40,948 nt of DNA from Bryobacterales bacterium (GTDB lineage Bacteria; Acidobacteriota; Terriglobia; Bryobacterales; UBA6623), in contig JAJDTX010000023.1 of NCBI GenBank assembly GCA_022826925.1, forward strand, positions 1-40,948. The letters run 5' to 3'. Each line of letters starts with the position of its first letter. The first letter of the stretch is position 1. The notes below the pieces were generated by a model. It ran no database searches. It saw only the letters and a program-made list of their open reading frames with translations, and was not told the DNA's origin. This document shows, piece by piece, positions 1-8,076 of the stretch. The translations under genes were made by a program, and so were the position numbers.

Positions 1-108
1 CTCGTGCCGTTCGTAGTCAGCATGATCGGCGGCGTGGTGCTGTCGGGGGTGTTCATTCTCTTTATCCTGCCGACCTTGGTGATGACTACCGAGGGCCGTC
101 ACGATTGA
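1..108 (+). CDS. RND-family efflux permease, C-terminal end only
   Basis: The window opens inside a reading frame that runs 35 residues to a TGA at 106-108. The visible peptide is one hydrophobic helix containing SMIGGVVLSGVFILFILPTL, ending in a short polar tail. This pattern, a small-residue stretch (IGGVVLSG) followed by a hydrophobic run and LPTL, matches the last transmembrane helix of RND inner-membrane exporters (AcrB/CusA type), where the usual form is IGG..S..L.LF.LP.LY. Such proteins export drugs or metals with a periplasmic adaptor and outer-membrane channel. The start and the rest of the gene lie outside the window, so substrate class cannot be judged. The assignment rests on this one helix. 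Confidence 0.6.
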   Translation, partial: LVPFVVSMIGGVVLSGVFILFILPTLVMTTEGRHD

Positions 109-401
109 GCGTACGAAGGGCGGCCGGCTACCACCGGCGACGCGAATCCGCGAGCTCCGGCGGGGAAGCGTTCGAGATGCTTAGACACCCGACAGAATCG
201 CAATGCAAGGCGCTTGATCTGGTCGGAATCAGCCTGGCTTGCACCCAGTAGAGATTCAGGCCCGATTGTCTATATCGCTGAGATCAACAGAGATATCACG
301 AGAGCTACTGCTTTCCAGGGGGATTCGGTCCAAGTCGCGGACTCGTCAGCTGCGGTGCGGCAGCGGCCGGAGCAAACGGGCCCGGGACGGACTCCTCTCG
401 C
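109..401. other. intergenic region between converging genes
   Basis: This 293-base gap separates the rightward RND tail from the leftward gene ending at 402. Short open frames here have no family resemblance and look like chance. A small GC hairpin (GCCGG, six-base loop, CCGGC) lies near 122-138, just past the RND stop. It has no T-run, so I do not call it a terminator. Confidence 0.5.
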
Positions 402-2147
402 TCATAGGAAGTAGATGGCTAAGTCTTCGTCCTCGAGCGCCGCGCCGCCCAGCGCGCTGTCGAGTTGCTGCCTGAGCGCTTCCACTGTCGCGTCGGGGAC
501 TCCTCCAAGGCGCAGGATTCGCTTCCACTCGAGGGTGTCGGTGGGGTCGGATGTCTCGCGGAGTCGCTCGCGGAGACTCTGCAGGCGGTACTTGTGAATG
601 ATGAGAGTGCGGAAGCCGAGTTCCCGCAGTCGCTCAACGTCGACCGGAGTCTCCGCGCTGGGGTCCCTTGCCAAGGCGCCCAGAGCTGGCTCGCTGGCGA
701 CACCGTCCAACGTGGCCGGCGGATAGGTCGAAAGGTAGCCGCCCGAGATGGGCCTTCCGTGGATCGTCTGCGCCACCATGTTGTGAACAGTGCGGCTTCT
801 CTGATGAAACGGGATGTCCAGCACCGCGCCCGGCCGAGCGGCCACCTGCTGCAACAGCGGTGAGCGGTCGACCTGACGGGTGGGGTAGGGCAACCAGCTG
901 TACTCGGCTAGGACTAGGACCGCCGCCAATGGCAGAGCCCAGCGCCGCTTCTGGCCGAGTTGTTGCCAGCCAATGCCGACCAACACCGCCAAGCCAAGGC
1001 CCGCCACCAGCATGAAGCGGTTGGCTACGCGGAGGTTTTCCAGCAGCGGAATCCCACGAAGCCAGGCTAACGGCAGATAGTCTGCTTCGAGACGAGCGCC
1101 GTTCCAGAGCGGGTCGACCCCGACGGCGAGAATCACCCCGAACGCGAATAGCGTCAGCCAACCCAGCGCGAGGCGCGGCGCTCGCCAGACTCCGATGGCT
1201 GCCAAGACCATGGGCACGAGCCCTAGGTAGCACACAAACCCCGCCGCCTGATAACCCCTGGTAACGTAGCTGTCTTCGACCAACGGGCCGAACAGAGGAT
1301 TGGCGTAGGAGGGTCTGAACAGGTAGCTTGCGTCGATCCCGCGCGGAACAGGGGGCTTCGTGAAATAGTCGGCCCCCGCTGCCATGGATGCGACTACGGG
1401 CGTCAGGGCAGGCAGCACGATAAAGATCGCCAAGGCTGCGGCCGCGGCAAGTCCGAACAAGTACTCTCCCCATCTCTGGCGACTCCGCCAGCCGATCCAA
1501 ACGACGGCCGGTGTCACGATCATGGCCAGTTTCAGTCCGAGGTGCCAGCCGCAAAGCGCGTTCAGCGCGAAGCACGCTCCGAACGCCAGCGCGTCGATGG
1601 TGCGCAGCGAGCGGCCCCATCGCAGCAGGTAGAACAACGCCAAGGGAATGAACTGGATCGCGAACAGATTGAGGTGCTCCTGGGTCTGCTCCACGAGGTT
1701 CGGAAAGTAGGCGAAGACGAGACCGGCCAAGAAAGCGGCGCTTGCGTCGGAGGTGATTTCCCGGACCAGCAGGTAGGTTGCGAACCCGGCAACGGTCAGG
1801 CTGAACACGACACAGAAGTTGTAGGCCGCAGCCTCCCCGAACAGCAGGTTGACCGGCATCGACAAGACTTGGTTGAACGGCGAGTGCGTGTGGAAGACCA
1901 AGTCTGTTCCGTTGGGGAAGAACAGGTACGACGTGTGAAACGGGTTCATGCCTTCCAGCAGGCATTGCTTCCACCACCAGAGATTCCAGTAGTTCTGCCA
2001 GATGTCGCCGTCTCCCGCGGGCAGGGCAGTGCGCCATGACAGAGCCAAGGGAAACGTCATCAGCAGCGTCGTGAAAAGGTACGCTGCGGCGGCTACGTAG
2101 CTGTTGCCCAGGGTCCAGTGGCGCGGGGTGGGGCGATCAGCGGGCAT
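402..2147 (-). CDS. polytopic membrane protein, GT-C glycosyltransferase-like
   Basis: This 581-residue protein has roughly a dozen hydrophobic segments spread along its first 430 residues, then a soluble C-terminal domain of about 140 residues. The first helix (near residues 17-37) is followed by a large loop with an acidic GDGDIWQNYWNLWWW motif. GT-C glycosyltransferases of the dolichol/undecaprenyl-phosphate-sugar-using kind carry catalytic acidic residues in this first extracytoplasmic loop. That topology and loop are the only basis for the functional hint; the sequence does not match a named enzyme I can recall. It starts at ATG 2147 without a clear ribosome-binding site. It lies 66 bases downstream of the metallopeptidase gene on the same strand. 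Its role could be glycosylation of lipid or protein, but this is inference. Confidence 0.55.
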   Translation of the reverse strand: MPADRPTPRHWTLGNSYVAAAAYLFTTLLMTFPLALSWRTALPAGDGDIWQNYWNLWWWKQCLLEGMNPFHTSYLFFPNGTDLVFHTHSPFNQVLSMPVNLLFGEAAAYNFCVVFSLTVAGFATYLLVREITSDASAAFLAGLVFAYFPNLVEQTQEHLNLFAIQFIPLALFYLLRWGRSLRTIDALAFGACFALNALCGWHLGLKLAMIVTPAVVWIGWRSRQRWGEYLFGLAAAAALAIFIVLPALTPVVASMAAGADYFTKPPVPRGIDASYLFRPSYANPLFGPLVEDSYVTRGYQAAGFVCYLGLVPMVLAAIGVWRAPRLALGWLTLFAFGVILAVGVDPLWNGARLEADYLPLAWLRGIPLLENLRVANRFMLVAGLGLAVLVGIGWQQLGQKRRWALPLAAVLVLAEYSWLPYPTRQVDRSPLLQQVAARPGAVLDIPFHQRSRTVHNMVAQTIHGRPISGGYLSTYPPATLDGVASEPALGALARDPSAETPVDVERLRELGFRTLIIHKYRLQSLRERLRETSDPTDTLEWKRILRLGGVPDATVEALRQQLDSALGGAALEDEDLAIYFL

Positions 2148-2213
2148 TCAGAGGATTCAACCGGAGGGATCTGCCGACGCGATGGGCGCGTCGCCGGGGC
2201 GACTCGTGGGCCG

Positions 2214-3845
2214 TCAGTCTTGCTCCAGGCCTTGCTCGAACACGATGTCGACCGGGATGCCCGCCTCTTCGAGTCGGGCGAGATCCGAATTGACCTCGTC
2301 GCCGAGGGCACCGATGTCCGCTAGCAGCGCCGTCGCGCCATCGTAGTCGCCGTCGCCCTGCAGCCGGAGAATCTTGCCAGAAAGAGAGTCCACGGCTGCC
2401 CGCATTTTTTCCGCGTCGATACGGTAGGTTCCGCTGGCACTGTCGCGAGAGAACGCTTGCGAACGCTGGAAGTAGTTGAAGGCGATCGAGTTCGCGCGGC
2501 CGTGAGCACTCGAGGCGCCGAAGCGGACAGAGCGGAATATGCCAGCGAGGAAGGTCGTGTAGTTGCCGGCCAGTTCCTCTTTCGGGAATTCCCCGGCATC
2601 GGTGAGCTTGCCGATCAGGTGCAGGCCGAGGATGTCGGCCTTGGCTTCCTCCAGCGCAGAGGAGGCGTCCTTGAGAGCTTCGCGAACCGTTCCGCGACCG
2701 TCCAAGGTGTTCTTGATCCCGAGGCCGTGGGCAACTTCGTGAAACATCGTGTTCGAGAAGAACGCATCGAAGTCGATGTCGCCACGCTGCCGCTCGTCAA
2801 TCAGTATGTCCGCGATGGGGAGCAAGATGTTGTCGAACTTCGCCCGCATCGCGTTCTTGAGCTGCAGCCTGCGCGAGCCCTTTTCCAACTGCACCTGTTC
2901 GTCGTTGGGCAGGTTGATGGCGATGGTCTTGGCGCCCGCATTGCAGTCCCCGGCATAGAAGAGGACGTCGTAGGCGTTGAGCTGGGAGTCTCCGCCGGGC
3001 TCTTCGGCCTTGTATTCCGGCGGGACGGGCAGGCCGTCCTGCAGCGCGGGGAGCATCGTGGAATACTTCACCAGCCGGTCGCTCCATTGCTTGTCCTTGA
3101 TGAGCACGTAGGCCTCGAAGGCGGTCTTGGTCCCGATGAGGCCGTCTTCGTAGGACTCGATCGGTCCGATGACCAGGTCGATGGCGTTGTCCCGCATCTC
3201 CATCCACGCGAAGTCGCTGGGCTGGTAGTCGTTGGATTCGAGAGCGTCCGCACGGATCTGGAGGTAGCGGCGGAATCCGCCATCCTCAGCCAGGCTCGCT
3301 GCTTGCCGCAGCAGTTTCGCGACGCTGGCCAGCTCCTCGCGGAATGCCACGTTGTACGGGATTGCCGAGAGCTCGCCGGCGGCATTGCGCCGCACGAGCG
3401 TGTACTGGCTTTGCAGGCGCGGATCGTCCGTTGCCGCCGCGTCGAGTTCCTCGGCGGTGATGTCGGATGGATAGTAGTTCGCCCCGGGGGGCTTCGGCCC
3501 CACGCCCGGCAAGAAGGGGCGGTTGTTGTCGAGGCGGTCCCACGGGCCGTAGTTGATCTCTGCGAACCTGCGGGCATCGGGATCTTCGATGCCTTCGAGC
3601 AGCGCGTCGCGGTCGCCGTAGGCCTGCTGCCAGAACAGGCCGTCCATCACCTGAGCGGCCTGAACGAGCAGAGGCAGCATCTCGCGCTGGGAATCCGATA
3701 GGCCGCTCAGATCCGCCGTCAACTTGACCGTGACGTAGTCTTCCAACTTCGCGCGGTAGTCCACGTCAGCAAATTCCGAGCCGGAGTCAGACCCGCCGCA
3801 ACCCGCGAGGCAGGCAGTGGCTAAAACGGTCGCCCACCTCAGCAC
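2214..3845 (-). CDS. M49-like (dipeptidyl-peptidase III-related) zinc metallopeptidase lipoprotein
   Basis: The 543-residue product begins with a short lipoprotein signal whose lipobox LAGC places the lipidated Cys at residue 16, so it should be anchored in a membrane facing the periplasm or outside. Zinc-site candidates are HEVAH at 369-373 and EEAKAD at 399-404; the His pair and the first Glu region correspond to the zinc ligands of family M49. Classical M49 enzymes carry HEXXGH with an extra residue, whereas this protein has plain HEXXH followed by GLG, a form I associate with bacterial 'Zn-dependent hydrolase' relatives of DPP III. Substrate is unknown; exopeptidase activity is inferred. 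Start is GTG at 3845, chosen because the signal peptide follows at once and a TAAAGT hexamer lies six bases upstream. Length is shorter than eukaryotic DPP III (about 730). Confidence 0.75.
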   Translation of the reverse strand: MLRWATVLATACLAGCGGSDSGSEFADVDYRAKLEDYVTVKLTADLSGLSDSQREMLPLLVQAAQVMDGLFWQQAYGDRDALLEGIEDPDARRFAEINYGPWDRLDNNRPFLPGVGPKPPGANYYPSDITAEELDAAATDDPRLQSQYTLVRRNAAGELSAIPYNVAFREELASVAKLLRQAASLAEDGGFRRYLQIRADALESNDYQPSDFAWMEMRDNAIDLVIGPIESYEDGLIGTKTAFEAYVLIKDKQWSDRLVKYSTMLPALQDGLPVPPEYKAEEPGGDSQLNAYDVLFYAGDCNAGAKTIAINLPNDEQVQLEKGSRRLQLKNAMRAKFDNILLPIADILIDERQRGDIDFDAFFSNTMFHEVAHGLGIKNTLDGRGTVREALKDASSALEEAKADILGLHLIGKLTDAGEFPKEELAGNYTTFLAGIFRSVRFGASSAHGRANSIAFNYFQRSQAFSRDSASGTYRIDAEKMRAAVDSLSGKILRLQGDGDYDGATALLADIGALGDEVNSDLARLEEAGIPVDIVFEQGLEQD

Positions 3846-3851
3846 AGCTTT

Positions 3852-3857
3852 ACTTTA
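3852..3857 (-). promoter_or_regulatory. -10-like hexamer TAAAGT directly before the M49-like gene
   Basis: On the minus strand TAAAGT is followed by six bases (AAAGCT) and then the GTG start. Transcription from such a box would begin at or next to the start codon, giving a leaderless mRNA. No Shine-Dalgarno sequence is visible. No convincing -35 was identified, so this is a pattern-based call. Confidence 0.4.
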
Positions 3858-3895
3858 ACGTAGCGATTCAGCCGCCCGGAAAGACCGCGCCGGAC

Positions 3896-4660
3896 CTAGC
3901 GCAGGATCTGAAACGGATTTGCGGCCCTGGGCCGGTCCGCTGTTGCTGATTCGGGCAGAGCGGGCTTGCGGCCTGTCACATACAGGGCCCCGACAGCTTG
4001 CAGGCCTTGGCGCTGTGCTAGTTCTTCCGGAGGCTTGCCCGGCGAGATCGGGGAGTCGTCCGGTATCTGATCCGTGGCGACCTCTTCGAATCCCGCATCT
4101 CGGAACAGCCGAGCCCACTGCTCGGCACTGAGCCGGTGCAGCGGAAGCCCGGTCTCGCGATCCCAGCCCGCCGAATGCGGATTTTCTTCGTAGTAGTTGA
4201 TCAGGATGTGGAATGAGCCCCCATAGGCTGTCACCCGAAAGATCTCCCTGGCGGCCAAAGTCGGTTCAGTCCAGTAATATGCCGACTCAATGCTCAAAAC
4301 ATGAGTGAAGTAGTCCTCGGCCCATGGGATTTCCTCAGCCGCTCCCGGCGCGAAGAGGACATTGTCCAACTCCGCGCTGAGTTGCCTGGCCAACAAGACC
4401 ATTTCTTTCGAGACGTCCAGGCCGAAGACAGCGCCCGCCGTCAGATTCCCGGCGACCAACCGAACGGTCCACCCGTCACCGCAACCGAGATCGACCACGC
4501 GGGAGTTCGGCTGCAGCTCGAGCCGCTCCAGCATGCGCTGGGCAAGCCTCTTGTGGCGACGCTCCATGCCCGTCGCCGTGCCATCGCGCACCCACGCGTC
4601 GAAGGTCCTCGCTACGGCCTCTTCGCGCTCGCGGCGCATTTGTTCTGATGAGCTACTCAT
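3896..4660 (-). CDS. class I SAM-dependent methyltransferase
   Basis: This 254-residue protein carries the SAM-binding motif I VVDLGCGDGWT at about residues 55-65, followed by a GLDVSKEMV segment (acidic end of strand beta2) and an AEEIPWAEDYF segment typical of the ubiE/Methyltransf_11 group. A basic, helical N-terminus precedes the Rossmann fold. The methyl acceptor cannot be read from the sequence; the Methyltransf_11 family covers quinones, small metabolites and lipids. Start at ATG 4660 is supported by GGAG about five bases upstream. The gene lies between the enoyl-CoA hydratase (67 bases upstream) and the M49-like gene on the same strand, so co-transcription with either is possible but not shown. 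Confidence 0.85.
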   Translation of the reverse strand: MSSSSEQMRREREEAVARTFDAWVRDGTATGMERRHKRLAQRMLERLELQPNSRVVDLGCGDGWTVRLVAGNLTAGAVFGLDVSKEMVLLARQLSAELDNVLFAPGAAEEIPWAEDYFTHVLSIESAYYWTEPTLAAREIFRVTAYGGSFHILINYYEENPHSAGWDRETGLPLHRLSAEQWARLFRDAGFEEVATDQIPDDSPISPGKPPEELAQRQGLQAVGALYVTGRKPALPESATADRPRAANPFQILR

Positions 4661-4727
4661 GGCGGCTCCGGCCGGACAGGTCTTGGCTGTCCGCGCAGGG
4701 GTCGGGGCCTAGCGCAAGCGCATGCCC

Positions 4728-5528
4728 TCAGGAATCCTCGGATGACGGGGGAGGATAGGGCGGAAACTCCGGCTTACGCCGCTCGATGAAGCTTGCGGCG
4801 CCCTCCTTCACGTCCGGTCTCCGAAACGAACCGACCATTTCTTCCAAGGCAATCGCGCTCGCCTCATCCAAGCTTCTCGTGTAGTCACCGTAGACTTGGC
4901 GCTTGATCGCTGCCAAGGACGCCGGGGAGCAGTTCTCAGCCAGATCGTCGGCGTATGCCAGAGCTGCATCCAAGAGTTCCTCCCGCGGGAATGTGGCGTT
5001 CACCAAGCCGATGCGCTCGGCCTCTTCAGCCAGGACCACCCGCGCCGAGAGCAACAGGTCTAGGGCCTTCGATTGGCCGACCAAGCGCGGCAGCAGCCAC
5101 GAGATGCCGTACTCGGCAATCAGGCCGCGGCGCGCGAAGGCGGTCGTGAGCTTCGCGCCGGCGGCGGCGAACCGGATGTCACAGCATAGGGCATGCACCA
5201 GCGACACGCCCGCGCAGGCGCCGTTGATGGCAGCAATGAGGGGCTTGGGAAACGAGAGGGAGTAGTGCACCGGCCGCCCGGGCTGCCGGATGCGGTCGAT
5301 GGTGTGCTGGCCTGACGACTTCAGTGACTGGACATCTGCGCCGACGCTGAAGGACTTGCCGGCACCGGTGAGCACAACCGCTCGGACCTCGGGGTCGTCA
5401 CGGCACTGGTCCAGGAGATCGAAGTAGTGGTCGCGCATCGCGGGAGTGAGCGCGTTGTTTCGCTCGGGACGGTCGAACGTGAGCAGGGCAACCCGCCCGC
5501 GCATTTCGAATTGCAGGGTTTCTGGCAT
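4728..5528 (-). CDS. enoyl-CoA hydratase/isomerase family protein
   Basis: The 266-residue product is a complete crotonase-fold protein. Visible hallmarks are the N-terminal strand GRVALLTFDRPERNNALT, the oxyanion-hole segment FSVGADVQSL and the second oxyanion loop AAINGACAGVSLVHAL. Expected chemistry is hydration or isomerisation of acyl-CoA esters in fatty-acid or aromatic catabolism. In this alignment by eye the usual catalytic Glu after the glycine loop (near 'EYGISWLLPRLVG') is present as the Glu of that segment, as in mitochondrial-type isomerases/hydratases. The frame stays open upstream to 5666, but that stretch lies in the MITE-like element and has no crotonase similarity, so I start at ATG 5528 (MPETLQFEMRG). 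No strong ribosome-binding site is visible. Confidence 0.85.
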   Translation of the reverse strand: MPETLQFEMRGRVALLTFDRPERNNALTPAMRDHYFDLLDQCRDDPEVRAVVLTGAGKSFSVGADVQSLKSSGQHTIDRIRQPGRPVHYSLSFPKPLIAAINGACAGVSLVHALCCDIRFAAAGAKLTTAFARRGLIAEYGISWLLPRLVGQSKALDLLLSARVVLAEEAERIGLVNATFPREELLDAALAYADDLAENCSPASLAAIKRQVYGDYTRSLDEASAIALEEMVGSFRRPDVKEGAASFIERRKPEFPPYPPPSSEDS

Positions 5529-5546
5529 CGCTAAGCGCCATCTTAT

Positions 5547-5569
5547 GGGAATTATGTACGAAAGTGGCG
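5547..5569 (+). repeat. left terminal inverted repeat of the MITE-like element
   Basis: It starts GGGAATTATGTACG and ends GAAAGTGGCG. Its reverse complement matches 5706-5728 except at two positions, both transitions. Confidence 0.65.
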
Positions 5570-5705
5570 AAACACCATCACACACGGTTCTGGCACAACG
5601 CACGGCGCAACCGCCCACGTTAGCGTGCCGCCGGGAACGGTCTTCACCGCATTTCCCGCCCGACATTCACCGTTTGGCTTCATGACTACAGGATAACATC
5701 CCTAG

Positions 5706-5728
5706 CGCCATTTTCGCACATAATTCCC
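5706..5728 (-). repeat. right terminal inverted repeat of the MITE-like element
   Basis: It starts CGCCATTTTCGC and ends ACATAATTCCC. It mirrors the left repeat and is followed at once by TATCTTAT, the candidate target duplication. Confidence 0.65.
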
Positions 5729-5808
5729 TATCTTATCGCTATCTGAGACAGGCCGCCGGTAGTCACCGGGACACCTTGCGCGTGGGGCGGTCCGGGCTGG
5801 CGGGCCGG

Positions 5809-7917
5809 TCACTGCCCGCATAGGCCGAGGCTGCACAGGCTCTGAACCCTGAAGACGGCGAACACTAGACACATCTCGTCGGTGGTCCGCTCCCCCCAGC
5901 CCACCGGAACGGGAGGGCTGTTTGGATTCCAAGGGTTGGCTTCCGAATTGTCGTAGATGGCGACGACTTCCAAGCGGTCGTCGGCATAGAACTGAACCGG
6001 CTCGACGTAGTGGTAGAAGTCTTGCCAATCGAAGTCCCAGTCATCGATGTAAACCATCGGGGTGCGCTCGCCCGACGGGGAGACCTTTTCCATGCGGATC
6101 TCCTTGCCGAGCAGGTGCATGTGAGGAACCACGGAAATGATGTCTGCCGGGAAGATGCCGCTGGAATTCAGGAATGCTCGCACGATAGGGTTGTCGATGT
6201 TTCCGATCACGCTCTCCAGGCTGAAGCTGGCCGTGACTTCGTGGCGCTCCGCTCCCGCCGGAATGAGGAAGCGCGTGTTGATCGCCGCCAGAACCAGCAG
6301 GTTGTCCTCGGTCGGACCCTCGGAGAAGTGCAGGCCTATGCGAGTGCTGTCAGATTGCTCGGTCCCGTCCGGGTGGTAGTGCAGTTGCACCGCGAGGTAC
6401 GACTGCGGCCGAACTAGGAAGCCTGAGCCCTCGGGCGTCACCACCGGGCTCGCGCCGGGAGCCCAGCCGCCCACTAGATAGGAGTCTGCAGCGAAGTTGA
6501 AGCCGCTGGTCGGGATTCCGGCGCTGCCGAAGCACTCGTAACCCGGCCTGCCATCGGTAGCAGCCGCCTCTAGTCGCACGGATTCACCTTGGGGGTCACC
6601 GTAGAGGATCAGGTGATGCACGATCTTCGGATTTCCCGGCTGGATCTCGATGCCGGTGATGTTGCGCAACTCCGTGATCTCGGGCGGGATCGGGACGCTG
6701 AAGCAGCGGTACTCGTCGTCGCCGCTCGGGTCCGGGGCGAAAGCCGGGGTCTCGATTACGAAATCGGGCTCGCCCAGAGTCCAGTCGGGATTGAATACCA
6801 GAGGCTCGGGCAAGTCCTCCGGATCGCCTTCGGGGGCGCCCGCGTCGACCCAGCGGGCGATCAGGTTGATCTCGTCCTCAGTCAGGTGCCGTTCGCCCAT
6901 GAACTCGCCGTGGCCCGCGACCGGCTTCCAGGGCGGCATGTAGCCGGATTCCACGGCGCCCTTGATCGAGTTCGCCCACAGGTGGGCTGACTCGTAGTCG
7001 AGCAGGGAAAACGGCGCGACCTGCCCGGGCCGGTGACAGGTCTGGCACTCGCCTTGGAACAGTCGCACAATCTGGTTGCTGAACGTGACAGATTCGCCGC
7101 TGGACGGAGAAAACGCGACCTGAACGATGTTGGCCCCGATCCCGTCGGCGGACAGGTTGATATCGACCACCTGTCGCTGGGCCAGGCCGAGGGGCAGCGG
7201 TCCGAGCACGACTTCGTCCACCCCTTGGGACGGCTGCTCGACCGTGTGAAAGCTCGCGGGCACGCTGATGCCGCCGACCGAAGCGGCCAGCGCTGCGGCG
7301 TTGCGGATGCCGGTGCCGCGCAGAATCAAGTACAGTTGGCTACCCTCGGCTGCGGGATTCAGCGGGATTGGTTCGTAGGCACCGCGATTCGGGTTGAAGA
7401 AAACGACCTCTTCGGTCGTCACCGCCCCGTCAAGCGTGCTCACGCGCATCGCGCGGGCATCCGCCAGCCCGCCGCCGCTACCAGCCGCTGAGAATAGGCC
7501 GGGGCTGACCGAGCGCACTGTGAACTCGCCGTCCAAGACCTCCAAGCCGTGGCGCTTGACAGACAGGTGCGCCGTGCCGCCGGGGAGATCCGGGACCAAG
7601 ATCACCAAGCGCTGCGGCTCCACGGCAATAATGCCCGCAGCGTGCTCGACGCCGTCCGGGTCCTCGATCACTGCCGTGTACGAAGCCAGTTCGGGCTCGG
7701 GAACGCCATCCGAGGCCTTGGTCGTGCGCTCGTCGAACTCCCCGCGCAGGTAGGCGATGGAGAGCGGCGCCACCGGAGCCGAGGCGTCCAGGCTTGCGGC
7801 CGACACGACCGTGATGTCGCCTTGGTGAGCCTGGGCTGGCAATGCGGTCAGCGCAAGGCAGGCCAACGCCGAGGCGGCGGCCTTGGCCAGACTGATCTGG
7901 TAGCGCGACCCGGTCAC
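5809..7917 (-). CDS. secreted fusion: TIGR03437-like domain, CxxCH cytochrome segment and copper type II monooxygenase core
   Basis: The 702-residue protein has a signal peptide (about 1-30, ending AQA-HQ). Residues 33-270 have the strand pattern of the Solibacter-type TIGR03437 domain (VVSAASL, SPGLFSAAGSGGG, GGISVPASF, GLAQRQVVDINL). A haem c attachment motif CQTCH follows at 291-295, in a segment resembling planctomycete/acidobacterial cytochromes (MPPWKP, LTEDEINLIARWVDAGAP). Residues about 400-702 match the peptidylglycine alpha-hydroxylating/dopamine beta-monooxygenase fold: HH at 434-435, LHYH with His513, PHMH with His599 and His601, and DEMC with Met682, in the order of the CuH and CuM ligands. 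It probably hydroxylates an unknown extracytoplasmic substrate, perhaps receiving electrons through the haem. Start is GTG 7917, chosen for the signal peptide, with AGGA directly before it. Confidence 0.8.
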   Translation of the reverse strand: MTGSRYQISLAKAAASALACLALTALPAQAHQGDITVVSAASLDASAPVAPLSIAYLRGEFDERTTKASDGVPEPELASYTAVIEDPDGVEHAAGIIAVEPQRLVILVPDLPGGTAHLSVKRHGLEVLDGEFTVRSVSPGLFSAAGSGGGLADARAMRVSTLDGAVTTEEVVFFNPNRGAYEPIPLNPAAEGSQLYLILRGTGIRNAAALAASVGGISVPASFHTVEQPSQGVDEVVLGPLPLGLAQRQVVDINLSADGIGANIVQVAFSPSSGESVTFSNQIVRLFQGECQTCHRPGQVAPFSLLDYESAHLWANSIKGAVESGYMPPWKPVAGHGEFMGERHLTEDEINLIARWVDAGAPEGDPEDLPEPLVFNPDWTLGEPDFVIETPAFAPDPSGDDEYRCFSVPIPPEITELRNITGIEIQPGNPKIVHHLILYGDPQGESVRLEAAATDGRPGYECFGSAGIPTSGFNFAADSYLVGGWAPGASPVVTPEGSGFLVRPQSYLAVQLHYHPDGTEQSDSTRIGLHFSEGPTEDNLLVLAAINTRFLIPAGAERHEVTASFSLESVIGNIDNPIVRAFLNSSGIFPADIISVVPHMHLLGKEIRMEKVSPSGERTPMVYIDDWDFDWQDFYHYVEPVQFYADDRLEVVAIYDNSEANPWNPNSPPVPVGWGERTTDEMCLVFAVFRVQSLCSLGLCGQ

Positions 7918-8076
7918 TCCTCTGCTTAGATTAGTCCATCACCCCAACATCGTGGCGAGGGCTGGGCGTTGGCGGCGTAAATTGTCCGCGCAGAATCGGT
8001 TCCGGGCCCAGAGGGGCGAATGCAAGAGGCCCGATTCCAGTCGGTATCGGCCACTTGCGATAATGAGCGTGAAGCG

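Larger units (their letters stand above)
5547..5728. mobile_element. MITE-like element with 23-bp terminal inverted repeats
   Basis: A 182-base segment is bounded by inverted repeats of 23 bases: 5547-5569 begins GGGAATTATGTACG and 5706-5728 ends CGCACATAATTCCC; the arms match at 21 of 23 positions. Directly outside are near-identical direct repeats, CATCTTAT at 5539-5546 and TATCTTAT at 5729-5736 (7 of 8), as expected of a target-site duplication. The interior has no credible coding region, so this would be a non-autonomous element. Its left end is 18 bases from the enoyl-CoA hydratase start, so it supplies that gene's upstream region. The transposase family is unknown. A pair of inverted operator sites is the main alternative reading. 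Confidence 0.55.

Noticed and set aside
634..2037. 467-codon open frame overlapping the membrane protein on the same strand
   Set aside because: It is Arg- and Pro-rich, without hydrophobic helices or family features, and is a frame-shifted shadow of the polytopic protein.
2457..3701. Long 414-codon open frame on the plus strand opposite the M49-like gene
   Set aside because: It lies wholly antisense to a gene with clear zinc motifs, and its translation shows no domain or helix pattern. Long antisense frames are expected in GC-rich codons.
5529..5666. Upstream extension of the enoyl-CoA hydratase
   Set aside because: The added 46 residues come from the MITE-like element and have no crotonase similarity; the family N-terminus begins at 5528.
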